A stretch of 32,753 bases of DNA from a bacterium. Lineage in GTDB: Bacteria; Gemmatimonadota; Gemmatimonadetes; Gemmatimonadales; Gemmatimonadaceae. A program made the translations under genes and the position numbers. The stretch is taken from assembly GCA_027484025.1 (NCBI GenBank), contig JAIXTI010000077.1, forward strand, positions 1-32,753. Reading direction: 5' to 3'. Below, in pieces: positions 24,931 through 32,264 of the stretch. Each line of letters starts with the position of its first letter. The first letter of the stretch is position 1. The notes under the pieces are model-generated. The model had not been told where the DNA came from. It searched no databases and saw nothing but the letters and a program-made list of their open reading frames with translations.

Positions 24931-25800
24931 CTACACATCCGCCACGCGGTGGAAGTACAGGTCTTCAATATCGGGCTCCACGGGCTCGAAGTGATCGCCC
25001 GGGCTGGTGGTGGCGTACACGTGCAGCACGGTGTTGCCCGCAGCCATGCGGCTGGAAATCACGTGATACCGCGCGCGGTAGTCGTCCGCCTGCGCGCGTG
25101 GCACGATGCGCCGCCAGATGTGCCCGCGTACTTCATCGAGAAGGCGCTCGGGCTCACCCTGCACCACCACCTGCCCTTGGTTGATGATGGCCATGTGCGA
25201 GCACAACTCACGCACGTCCTCCACGATGTGCGTGGACAGAATGACCACTACGTCGTGGCCAATGTCGGCGAGCAGATTGAGAAACCGGTTCCGCTCCGTT
25301 GGGTCGAGTCCCGCCGTGGGTTCGTCGACGATGAGTAACGTGGGGCTGCCCGCGAGCGCGATGGCGATACCCAATCGCTGCTTCATGCCGCCGGAGTAGC
25401 CACCCACGCTCTGCTTGCGCACGTCGTACAAATTCACCTGCTGCAACAGGGCGCCAACGAGTTCCTTGCGCTCTCTGGGGTTCACGACACCCTTGAGCGT
25501 CGCGAAGTGATCGAGAATGGCGTCGGCCGGCATGTTGGGATACAGGCCGAACTCCTGCGGCAAGTACCCCAGTTGCGCGCGCAGCTTCTCCGGCTCGCGC
25601 AACACGTCGATATCGCGAAAATGAATGGTGCCGCTATCGGGTAGCTGCAGCGTGGCAATAGTACGCATGAGCGACGACTTGCCCGCCCCGTTGGGGCCGA
25701 GCAAACCGAACATTCCCGGGGCAATCGTGAGCGAGATGTCTCGCAAGGCGCGGACCCCATTCGGGTAGGTCTTGCAGATCTGCGCAATGCGGAGCGTCAT
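24931..25800 (-). CDS. ABC transporter ATP-binding protein (orphan)
   Basis: This is a 289-residue ATPase subunit of an ABC exporter of the multidrug/NatA type. It shows Walker A GPNGAGKS (35-42), a PQEFGLYP Q-loop (81-88), signature YSGGM (135-139), Walker B LLIVDE (155-160) with catalytic Glu160, and switch His191 in STH. All nucleotide-binding motifs are intact, although the signature has Tyr where Leu is usual. About 75 residues after the core form an accessory domain common in two-component exporters. No permease is present: the next 419 bp on this strand hold no gene, and the upstream gene belongs to another operon. The partner must be encoded elsewhere, or the permease has been lost. 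Confidence 0.9.
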   Translation of the reverse strand: MTLRIAQICKTYPNGVRALRDISLTIAPGMFGLLGPNGAGKSSLMRTIATLQLPDSGTIHFRDIDVLREPEKLRAQLGYLPQEFGLYPNMPADAILDHFATLKGVVNPRERKELVGALLQQVNLYDVRKQSVGGYSGGMKQRLGIAIALAGSPTLLIVDEPTAGLDPTERNRFLNLLADIGHDVVVILSTHIVEDVRELCSHMAIINQGQVVVQGEPERLLDEVRGHIWRRIVPRAQADDYRARYHVISSRMAAGNTVLHVYATTSPGDHFEPVEPDIEDLYFHRVADV

Positions 25801-25879
25801 GCGGAGCAGGGTGAAAGGGGCGGACCGTCGGCAGGTGCTTCATTCACCATGCCACCCGCCCCTCACCACCGCAACACCG

Positions 25880-25900
25880 TGAGGCCCCATCCGGGCCTCA
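25880..25900 (-). terminator. Stem-loop overlapping the stop codon of the His-rich lipoprotein gene
   Basis: TGAGGCCC (25880-25887) and GGGCCTCA (25893-25900) form a perfect 8-bp stem with a 5-base loop. The stop codon of the last operon gene (25898-25900) is the first part of the stem on the minus strand. No T-run follows. It is the probable end of the four-gene metal operon. Confidence 0.65.
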
Positions 25901-26416
25901 GCGTACGACGAGATTCAATGGCGGCGCCTCCCACACCGTCGTGGTGTTGCGAAGCACGCGGAAGCTCATACGCGACGCGCCGGCGCTCTGCCCCACGACG
26001 GAACCGCCGAGTCGATCACCCGACCATTGTGCCCGCGCCGGGTCTTCGATGACCACGGGCAGGGCGTGATCCGGATGCGGCTGCAACGTGAACCATTCGT
26101 TGCGCGGCGGCATGTCATGATCATCCGGCGCGCGCCCCTGTTTCACGAAATGGACGCGCAAGGTTCGCGGCTGTCCTACGCGCACCACCGGAAACCCGTG
26201 CCAATGATCGTCATGCGAAAACATGATGTCGCCAGTGGCCGGATCCTCCACGACGATACTGGCAATTTCCAGGCGGGGCGCCGTGGGCGGTGGCGCGGCA
26301 ATGTCGCCGCCACCGCCGCACGCCGCCAAGCCCAGGACTCCGAACAGCATGCGCCAGCGGTGGACCGTCGGACGAGTGCGCCCGCTGGAGGTGGGAACGC
26401 GGCGAACAATGCTCAT
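25898..26416 (-). CDS. His-rich lipoprotein, putative metal-binding (operon gene 4)
   Basis: This 172-residue protein has lipobox LAAC (Cys33) after a basic N-region, so it is membrane-anchored on the periplasmic side or at the outer membrane. The mature domain is a small beta-sandwich-like fold of about 125 residues. It holds a cluster of His and Asp: HDDHWHG (68-74), His89, DDHD (98-101), then HPDH (114-117). This fits transition-metal binding, and zinc is suggested by the operon. The domain aligns with the lipoprotein encoded just upstream, but the His residues do not (its equivalent of HDDHWHG reads TDNRTWSG). The ATG at 26416 overlaps the preceding stop in ATGA, implying coupled translation. 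A longer frame to 26587 overlaps that gene and is rejected. It matches no named family I recognise. Confidence 0.65.
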   Translation of the reverse strand: MSIVRRVPTSSGRTRPTVHRWRMLFGVLGLAACGGGGDIAAPPPTAPRLEIASIVVEDPATGDIMFSHDDHWHGFPVVRVGQPRTLRVHFVKQGRAPDDHDMPPRNEWFTLQPHPDHALPVVIEDPARAQWSGDRLGGSVVGQSAGASRMSFRVLRNTTTVWEAPPLNLVVR

Positions 26417-26892
26417 GACGAAGCTCCGGATGATCTGTTGATGGGGCAGGACGCCGCAGGATGGACGACGACATCCAGCCACGGCGAGACGAGATCCGCA
26501 TGGGTGAGATGCCAAACGAGGAAGCGCACGCGCGTCGTACCGGGCGCCAGCGCCGTCAGTCGACCGCGACCACGCAGCGGCTCCCACAGCACGATGGGAT
26601 CCGCGCTTTCACCGCGAATTTCGAGATCACGGCGCGAGACGAGATCCACCGGAACGCCTCGAAAATCGAGGGGCTTCGGAACCAGCGTCCGTACTTCGTC
26701 GACACACAGCTGCACCGGCGCGCCGCTCCACGTGCGATTGTCGGTCGTCCGCATGACGGCGGCGGCAGTGAGCGAGTCCGTGAACACGAGATCCGCCACT
26801 TCAGCGTGTGGGGTCACGACGGCAATGGGATGTTCACAGCCGAGCAAGACGAACGCACACAGCGCGAAACAAAACGAAACGTGTCGGCGCAT
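26413..26892 (-). CDS. Lipoprotein paralogous to the His-rich lipoprotein (operon gene 3)
   Basis: This is a 159-residue lipoprotein with lipobox LLGC (Cys19). The mature domain resembles its downstream neighbour. Both begin with an E(V/I)A motif and a strand ending in D, have a G-P/FPV turn in the first third, and close with a matching RFLVWHLTH...SPWLDVVV / SFRVLRNTT...APPLNLVV segment. It lacks the His cluster of the neighbour and instead has Cys63 and Cys149. Its ATG at 26892 shares one base with the TonB receptor stop (TGATG). It is probably a periplasmic or outer-membrane accessory protein of the receptor. The function is unknown. Confidence 0.6.
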   Translation of the reverse strand: MRRHVSFCFALCAFVLLGCEHPIAVVTPHAEVADLVFTDSLTAAAVMRTTDNRTWSGAPVQLCVDEVRTLVPKPLDFRGVPVDLVSRRDLEIRGESADPIVLWEPLRGRGRLTALAPGTTRVRFLVWHLTHADLVSPWLDVVVHPAASCPINRSSGASS

Positions 26893-29186
26893 CACCAGCT
26901 CCACCGGTAGAGCACGCGCAGATTCCGTCCCGGCTGCGGCGCCACCTGCTTGGCGCGCCACAGGTGATCACGCCAGTCCGCATTGAAGAGATTGTCCACG
27001 GACAACGTGACGTCATGCAACCGGGTACCGGTCATCCAACGACGCGCGAGGCTCGCGTTGACCAACACCCACCCCGGCGTGGCACAGAACTCGGCAGGGA
27101 GCAGCGCCGGTGCGTTGTCGCCACGCACCGCCTGCGATTGCTCGAGCGCGCACGTAGTGGCCCCCACCGTGTTCGGCGCCGGCGGCACCCGCCCTTGTCG
27201 CGCCGCCGCGTCGGCGGCGAGGGTGGCACTCCACCGCGCACCCTCGTGGCGGAGTTGCCATCGCGTACGGAGCGGCGGCATGGCGGGCAACGGCCCCCAC
27301 CCACTCGCGCTCGTTGCCAGAGGTGACGTCGCCGCAATGCCCGTTGCCATTTGCGCCGCATCGGGCTGCTGCTGCACACCGCGCACCCACGACGCGGTGG
27401 CATCGAACGTCAGCTGCGAGATCACGCGCCATTCTACACGACCTTCCGCGCCGTGCATGCGCGCGTTCGCCTGATCGGCTTGATACACGTTGTATCGCCT
27501 CAAACGACGGTCGCGCACCGGCTGCCCGGTTTCGCGATCGACCAGCGGACGTTGGTAGATGAAATCGTTCAGCGTCATCGTGAAGAGTGCGACCTCGCCG
27601 TTCCATTTCGGTCGCGTCAGTCGCGCGAAGAAATCCACGCCATTGCCACGTTCGGCGCGCAGCTGCGGGTTGCCGACTTCATACGCGTATGTGGCGAGGT
27701 GCGGCCCGGCGGAAAACAGCTCCTCGATGGCTGGCGGCCGGAAGGCGCGCGCCACGCTGGCGCCAACCACGATGCCAGCACCAACCGCGGCCGATACCCC
27801 AACGCTGCCGGTCGGCGCAGAAAACGCGCGGGTGCGGACATCGCGCACCAACGCCGTCTCGGTACTGTCCAGCGGGACAGTGCGCGTCGCGTCCCATCGT
27901 GCGCCCCACTGCAACCGAACGGCGCGCCCGCCAAACAGTTCGTCGAGTTCCCATTCTTCCATGGCGAAGACCGCGCCGCCGCGCAGCACCCCGGGACGTG
28001 TTCCGGTGAAGCTTCCTTCGGCGCGAAAATCCCGCCACTGCAACCAGCTGCCGGCGCTTCCTCGCACCGGCACCCCCGCATGTCTCACGTATTGCACGAG
28101 CGCATCGCCATTGGCCATGAGCTGGCCGAATCGCGTACCCACAAAGCCACCGCGCTCGAGTTCCGATTGTTCGAAGCGGACCATCTGCGCCGACAGATTG
28201 GCTTGCGTGACCCGAGGCCACCAAGTGTGAGCACTCGACGCCGCTGGCGCCCGCCACGCCGCATCGAGTCGCCCTGCTCGGCGTGACAGATCGACGTACA
28301 CACCACCGTCGTGCGCACCTGGTAACACCACGCCGCCAAAACTCCCCGGCACGCCATAGCTGCTGGCCACGTCACGCACCGCGGCACCGATACGCCACAC
28401 GCCCCACCCGGTGGTGACGTCAACCAGCGAGGCGCCGGCGCCGACGTCGTAGCCGCGCAGATCCGAAAAGGGGAGCCGGCCCGCGGGCGCCCGCGTATCA
28501 CCGGCCGTGCGCCATGAGCCACCGATGCGCCACGCCAGCGCGCCGGCGCCGCCGCGCAGCGTTGCCTGTGCGACGCCGCCGTTGTTCACGGATTCCCCTT
28601 GCCCGCTCACCACGCCACTCAGACGGCGCTGTGCACGTTCGGCAGGGACATCGTCGCGCACCACATTGACCACGCCACCCAGACTATTGCTGCCATAGAG
28701 CAAACCGGCCGGCCCGCGGATGACTTCGACGCGGCGCGCCGTCATCGGATCGATCGTGACCGCATGATCCGGCGCGGTGGTCGCAATATCGCCCGTGCGC
28801 TGTCCGTCCTCGAGGACCAACACGCGGTCCCCACTTAAGCCGCGAATAACGGGTTGCGTGGCCATAGGCCCATTGCTGCGTGCCGTCACGCCTGGCTCCC
28901 CCGCGAGCGTCGCGGCAATGGATGGTGCGAGCCGCCGATCGAGCGCGCGCCCTTCAAGCACCGTGACCGGACGCGCGAGCGTCAGGCCGCTTCCCTGCAC
29001 GGCTGTCACGCGAACGACACCGAGGGTCTGTGCGCGGGCGGCTCGTCGCAGCGAATCCTCGCGCACACGCGCCACACGCTGAGAGTCCGCGGGCACAGGA
29101 ATCGCCTGCGCGACGAGAGTGGCCGGGAAAAGCTTCCCGGCCACCGTGCACACCAGCAAACACCACGCCCGTTGGCGAATCGCCAC
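26892..29186 (-). CDS. TonB-dependent outer-membrane receptor, ZnuD-like (operon gene 2)
   Basis: This 764-residue receptor has a signal peptide of about 27 residues ending LVAQA. A plug domain follows (VLEGRALDRRLAPSIAATL, then QPVIRGLSGDRVLVLEDG, then RRVEVIRGPAGLLYGSNSLGG), and then a 22-strand barrel ending LYRWSW. Extracellular-loop and strand sequence around FRPPAIEELFSAGPHLATYAYEVGNP matches what I know of ZnuD-type zinc receptors, which share the GPHLATxxxExGNP block. The His-rich surface loop described for ZnuD is not visible. Import of zinc or a zinc chelate is therefore plausible, with other metal chelates possible. It starts with GTG two bases after the preceding stop and is coupled at its end to the next lipoprotein gene. 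Confidence 0.8.
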   Translation of the reverse strand: MAIRQRAWCLLVCTVAGKLFPATLVAQAIPVPADSQRVARVREDSLRRAARAQTLGVVRVTAVQGSGLTLARPVTVLEGRALDRRLAPSIAATLAGEPGVTARSNGPMATQPVIRGLSGDRVLVLEDGQRTGDIATTAPDHAVTIDPMTARRVEVIRGPAGLLYGSNSLGGVVNVVRDDVPAERAQRRLSGVVSGQGESVNNGGVAQATLRGGAGALAWRIGGSWRTAGDTRAPAGRLPFSDLRGYDVGAGASLVDVTTGWGVWRIGAAVRDVASSYGVPGSFGGVVLPGAHDGGVYVDLSRRAGRLDAAWRAPAASSAHTWWPRVTQANLSAQMVRFEQSELERGGFVGTRFGQLMANGDALVQYVRHAGVPVRGSAGSWLQWRDFRAEGSFTGTRPGVLRGGAVFAMEEWELDELFGGRAVRLQWGARWDATRTVPLDSTETALVRDVRTRAFSAPTGSVGVSAAVGAGIVVGASVARAFRPPAIEELFSAGPHLATYAYEVGNPQLRAERGNGVDFFARLTRPKWNGEVALFTMTLNDFIYQRPLVDRETGQPVRDRRLRRYNVYQADQANARMHGAEGRVEWRVISQLTFDATASWVRGVQQQPDAAQMATGIAATSPLATSASGWGPLPAMPPLRTRWQLRHEGARWSATLAADAAARQGRVPPAPNTVGATTCALEQSQAVRGDNAPALLPAEFCATPGWVLVNASLARRWMTGTRLHDVTLSVDNLFNADWRDHLWRAKQVAPQPGRNLRVLYRWSW

Positions 29187-29188
29187 GA

Positions 29189-30463
29189 TTACCGCTGCAG
29201 CGAACGGGTCTCACGCACACCGAGCAGCGCGATACGCTCGGGAGTGCCACCCACGTTCATGGTGCGGGCGAGCGTCGGGATGCCACTGCTGCTGATGTTG
29301 ACTTCGAGAATGCGCCCCTGCGTGGGGCTGGTCATGTACGCCACGCCCTCGGCGAAGGCAAAGAACGGCGTGAGGACTGCGCCACTCGTCGGCATGGGCG
29401 GCACCGCTCCGCTGAGTGTTCCCGTGACCTGCCGCGTGGCCATGTTGACGACATGCAGGTTACCCAAACGACCGAGGATGATCGCGAAGCGTCCTGTGTG
29501 ATCGAGTTCGGCCGTCCAATCGAGCTCATTGCCCGGAATGGTCACCGGCAACATCGTCTGCGTCGACACTTGGGCAACACCGATGGCGCGCGTGGCGGGG
29601 CTGACCGGCTGGCCGCGGATGGCCATGCGCACGAGGAAGTTGTCCTGCCCCTCACGCGCCCAGACGGTCCCGACGCCGAAGCGCGGATCGGTGCCGTGCA
29701 CGAACTTCTGGAACGTGGCCGTGGTACCGCTCGTGCGCACGAAGAGGGCCCCGTCGGCACACCCATACAGCTTGCCCACCGCGTTGCCGGCCAGCCCATG
29801 GAGGCCGGGACAGGAGGTGTTGCGTGCCACCTCCTGTCCCTGACGGTTGTACACGACGACCCCGTTGGGGAGCACCGGATTGGCGGGATCCTGGATTGAC
29901 GCCGACACCAGGCCGCCGTCGCCGTTGGACATGCCCGCGCCGTGATGCGCGTTGCCCGTGCGGACGGTCAGCACCGGCTGCGTATTGCCAGCCGCCACCT
30001 GCGCTTCACTCCAGAAGCGCACATTGCCACTGCCGTCGAAGTGGACCGACACCATGTCGCCATTGTAGTTGCCATGGATGGGCGTCTGATCGGAGAAGCT
30101 GCCGAGCAACCGGGGGGCCTGTCGGACGCCACGGCCGTTCTGCTCGAAGACGCCGCCATCGATGAACGAGACCTGGTTGCGCGTTTGGAAATGGGCGAAC
30201 GCAATGCGCCCCTTGGCGGTGTAGAGGTACGTGATCCTCGACGGCAGGCCGCCCATGGAATCGACCCGCACCCCAGTCCCGGCCTCAAAGACGCGCGCAA
30301 AGGGCGCCGTGTCGGACACCACCAGCCGGCGGAACTCCGTAGACGGTGCCGTAGCAGCCGCCTCGGTAGGCGTGTCGTCGCCGCAGGCTGCGAGCACGGC
30401 GGCACTGGACATCGCCAGCAGGAGACGGGGGGCAGCAGTGCGATGGAATCGGGGAGTGACCAT
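29189..30463 (-). CDS. Beta-propeller lipoprotein resembling the zinc metallochaperone AztD (operon gene 1)
   Basis: This 424-residue protein has lipobox LAAC (Cys27). The mature part is a seven-bladed-propeller-like repeat protein. It has features recalled from AztD, the periplasmic zinc chaperone: a TGNAHHGAG motif with adjacent His173-His174, a later CPGLHG (218-223), and YGCADG (232-237), where Cys218 and Cys235 could form a disulfide. AztD is normally soluble and encoded next to the AztABC importer. Here it is a lipoprotein and the importer is absent. TGAGGA lies 5 bases before the ATG. It is the first gene of an operon with a ZnuD-like receptor, so zinc storage or delivery near the outer membrane is likely. 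Without a search, another propeller family remains possible. Confidence 0.65.
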   Translation of the reverse strand: MVTPRFHRTAAPRLLLAMSSAAVLAACGDDTPTEAAATAPSTEFRRLVVSDTAPFARVFEAGTGVRVDSMGGLPSRITYLYTAKGRIAFAHFQTRNQVSFIDGGVFEQNGRGVRQAPRLLGSFSDQTPIHGNYNGDMVSVHFDGSGNVRFWSEAQVAAGNTQPVLTVRTGNAHHGAGMSNGDGGLVSASIQDPANPVLPNGVVVYNRQGQEVARNTSCPGLHGLAGNAVGKLYGCADGALFVRTSGTTATFQKFVHGTDPRFGVGTVWAREGQDNFLVRMAIRGQPVSPATRAIGVAQVSTQTMLPVTIPGNELDWTAELDHTGRFAIILGRLGNLHVVNMATRQVTGTLSGAVPPMPTSGAVLTPFFAFAEGVAYMTSPTQGRILEVNISSSGIPTLARTMNVGGTPERIALLGVRETRSLQR

Positions 30464-30468
30464 GCGAA

Positions 30469-30474
30469 TCCTCA
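30469..30474 (-). promoter_or_regulatory. Shine-Dalgarno TGAGGA of the AztD-like gene
   Basis: On the minus strand TGAGGA lies 5 bases before the ATG at 30463, a strong site that fixes the start of the first operon gene. Confidence 0.75.
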
Positions 30475-30482
30475 GGCTGTTA

Positions 30483-30500
30483 TTGATTACGGACTATCAA
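30483..30500. promoter_or_regulatory. Inverted repeat TTGAT-N8-ATCAA near the metal operon start
   Basis: TTGAT (30483-30487) and ATCAA (30496-30500) form an inverted repeat with an 8-base centre. It lies just downstream of the predicted transcription start of the AztD-like operon, so a bound repressor would block it. It is short and could arise by chance. Confidence 0.3.
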
Positions 30501-30510
30501 GACATGGCCA

Positions 30511-30542
30511 AGGCTAATTCTGGCATATTGCGTTGTCAATAT
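30511..30542 (-). promoter_or_regulatory. Candidate promoter and overlapping operator of the metal operon
   Basis: On the minus strand a perfect -35 TTGACA (30539-30534) is followed at 17 bp by TAGCCT (30516-30511), a weak -10. The -35 lies inside a perfect palindrome ATATTG-N6-CAATAT (30525-30542). This is a typical layout for repression, where a dimer covers the -35 box. The palindrome does not match the Fur or Zur box consensus sequences I know. The region also lies 64 bp upstream of the divergent GNAT-aminotransferase gene, so one regulator could act on both. Confidence 0.5.
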
Positions 30543-30591
30543 CAGTAAGGACTCCGCGGTTGCGGGGAATCTCCACGCCGTCTCCCGCGCC

Positions 30592-30610
30592 GACATCTTC
30601 AAGAGATGTC
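30592..30610 (+). promoter_or_regulatory. Stem-loop over the start codon of the GNAT-aminotransferase gene
   Basis: GACATCT (30592-30598) and AGATGTC (30604-30610) form a perfect 7-bp stem with a 5-base loop. The right arm contains the ATG at 30606-30608. In RNA it would hide the start codon. No good ribosome-binding site lies upstream, so either the start is regulated by folding or the true start is elsewhere. Confidence 0.4.
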
Positions 30611-32264
30611 GCCAGCTCCCGTCGATCAGCTCGCCCCACACGAGCGTGGACATCGCATTCGCCTCGCCACCGCGGCCGACCACGACGCCATTCACCGGCT
30701 CAACTACCGTACGTTCGTCGAGGAGATTCCCCAGCATCCGGCGAACGCGGAGCAGCGGCTGGTGGACCGGTTTCACGACGACAACGTGTACGCGGTCTAC
30801 GAGGTCGATGGCGCGGTCGTGGGCATGGTCTGTGGGCGCGTCCAGCGACCGTTCTCGCTCGACCAGAAACTGGGTCCGATAGACCAGTGGCTGCCGCCAG
30901 GCAGCAATCCCGTCGAAATCCGGCTGCTGGCGGTCGAACCGGCCTTTCGCGCCACGCGCGTTTTTGCGCGGCTCATGCGCTGCATCACGCGCCATTTCAT
31001 GGACGCCGGCTACGACGTGGGTGTGCTCTCCGGTACCACTCGCCAGCTGGCGCTGTATGAACACCTCGGGTGTGTCCCCTTTGCGCATCGCATCGGGACG
31101 CCGGACGCGGAGTATCAACCCATGTACATCACACGCTCGGCCGTTGATGCGTGGCCCGAAGTCATCGGTGCGACAGAGAGCGCCCCAGCGGACGGTGGCA
31201 ATTTTCTCACCGGCCCGGTTTCCGTTGCGCCGTATGTACGGGCAGCGTTCAACCAAGACGCCGTGTCACACCGGAGCTCGCAGTTTCTGACGCGCTACCG
31301 CGACGTACAACAGCGGCTATGTGCACTCACGGGCGCCAGACACGCCACGCTGCTGCTGGGCTCCGGTACCCTCGCCAATGATGTGGTGGGCACGCAACTA
31401 CTTCAGCTGGATGGGCCGGGCATCGTGGCGGCGAATGGCGAGTTCGGAGAACGACTCGCCGACCACGCTGAAAGGCTCGGCCTTCCGCACACCGTCGTGC
31501 GTGCACCGTGGGGAGCACCATTCGAATACGACGCCATCGATAGCGCTATGCGCCGCACGCGAGCACGCTGGCTCTGGTGCGTGCACTCCGACACCAGTAC
31601 GGGCGTGGTGAACGACGTGGACGTGCTACGCGCGCTCGCGCAGCGACACGACGCGAAGCTGGCGCTCGATGCCATCAGTACGGTGGGAGCACTGCCCCTC
31701 AATCTTGACGGCGTCTGGTGTGCGAGCGGGGTCAGTGGCAAATCACTGGCGGCGTTCCCCGGTGTCGCCATCGTTTTTCACGAAGCACTGCCACACGCAT
31801 CGACGGCGCGCGTACCACGCTATCTCGATCTGCAGCTGGCACACGCGCATGGCGGCGTGCCGTTTACGCAGTCGTCCAACCTCATCGAGGCGCTGCATGC
31901 GAGTCTGGCGTTTACCAACTGGCACGCGCGTATGGCGCAGCGGGCGCGTGACGGCCGGTGGTTGCGCGGCGCACTCGAGCGCGTGGGACTTCCCGAACTC
32001 GCGCCGGAGTTGGTCGCCTCGCCAATCGTGCACACCATTCCGTTACCGGTCGAGATCGATGCGCAGCAGGTGGGCGAAGCACTGCGCATGACGGGATGGC
32101 TGGTGGCGTTCGAAAGTGGCTACCTAGCCGAGCGGAACTGGCTGCAGATCTGCCTCATGGGCGAGTACACCGCCGCGGCACTGCGCGCTCTCCCACATCG
32201 ACTCGCGGTCGCGGTCGGAGCGTCCCGTCAGTGCGAGCCTGTGCGCTCCGCCGTCGGCGCCTGA
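30606..32264 (+). CDS. GNAT acyltransferase fused to a class V (PLP) aminotransferase
   Basis: This is a 552-residue fusion. Residues about 15-180 form a GNAT domain with an N-acyl-amino-acid-synthase-like start (YRTFVEEIPQ) and a degenerate acyl-CoA loop (EPAFRATRVFARL, lacking the usual RxxGxG). Residues about 197-545 are a fold-type I, class V aminotransferase of the alanine-glyoxylate / aminoethylphosphonate type. This part has NFLTGPVSV, then LLLGSGTLAND for phosphate binding, Asp355 for the pyridine nitrogen, and SGK with Lys379 as the likely PLP Schiff-base residue. Both halves appear catalytic except for the altered GNAT loop. A two-step conversion of one amine substrate by acylation and transamination is a reasonable inference. 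The last 37 bp overlap the convergent hemH gene. Confidence 0.85.
   Translation: MSPAPVDQLAPHERGHRIRLATAADHDAIHRLNYRTFVEEIPQHPANAEQRLVDRFHDDNVYAVYEVDGAVVGMVCGRVQRPFSLDQKLGPIDQWLPPGSNPVEIRLLAVEPAFRATRVFARLMRCITRHFMDAGYDVGVLSGTTRQLALYEHLGCVPFAHRIGTPDAEYQPMYITRSAVDAWPEVIGATESAPADGGNFLTGPVSVAPYVRAAFNQDAVSHRSSQFLTRYRDVQQRLCALTGARHATLLLGSGTLANDVVGTQLLQLDGPGIVAANGEFGERLADHAERLGLPHTVVRAPWGAPFEYDAIDSAMRRTRARWLWCVHSDTSTGVVNDVDVLRALAQRHDAKLALDAISTVGALPLNLDGVWCASGVSGKSLAAFPGVAIVFHEALPHASTARVPRYLDLQLAHAHGGVPFTQSSNLIEALHASLAFTNWHARMAQRARDGRWLRGALERVGLPELAPELVASPIVHTIPLPVEIDAQQVGEALRMTGWLVAFESGYLAERNWLQICLMGEYTAAALRALPHRLAVAVGASRQCEPVRSAVGA

Noticed and set aside
30480..31256. Minus-strand frame opposite the GNAT domain
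   Set aside because: It overlaps the divergent promoter region and the conserved GNAT coding sequence.
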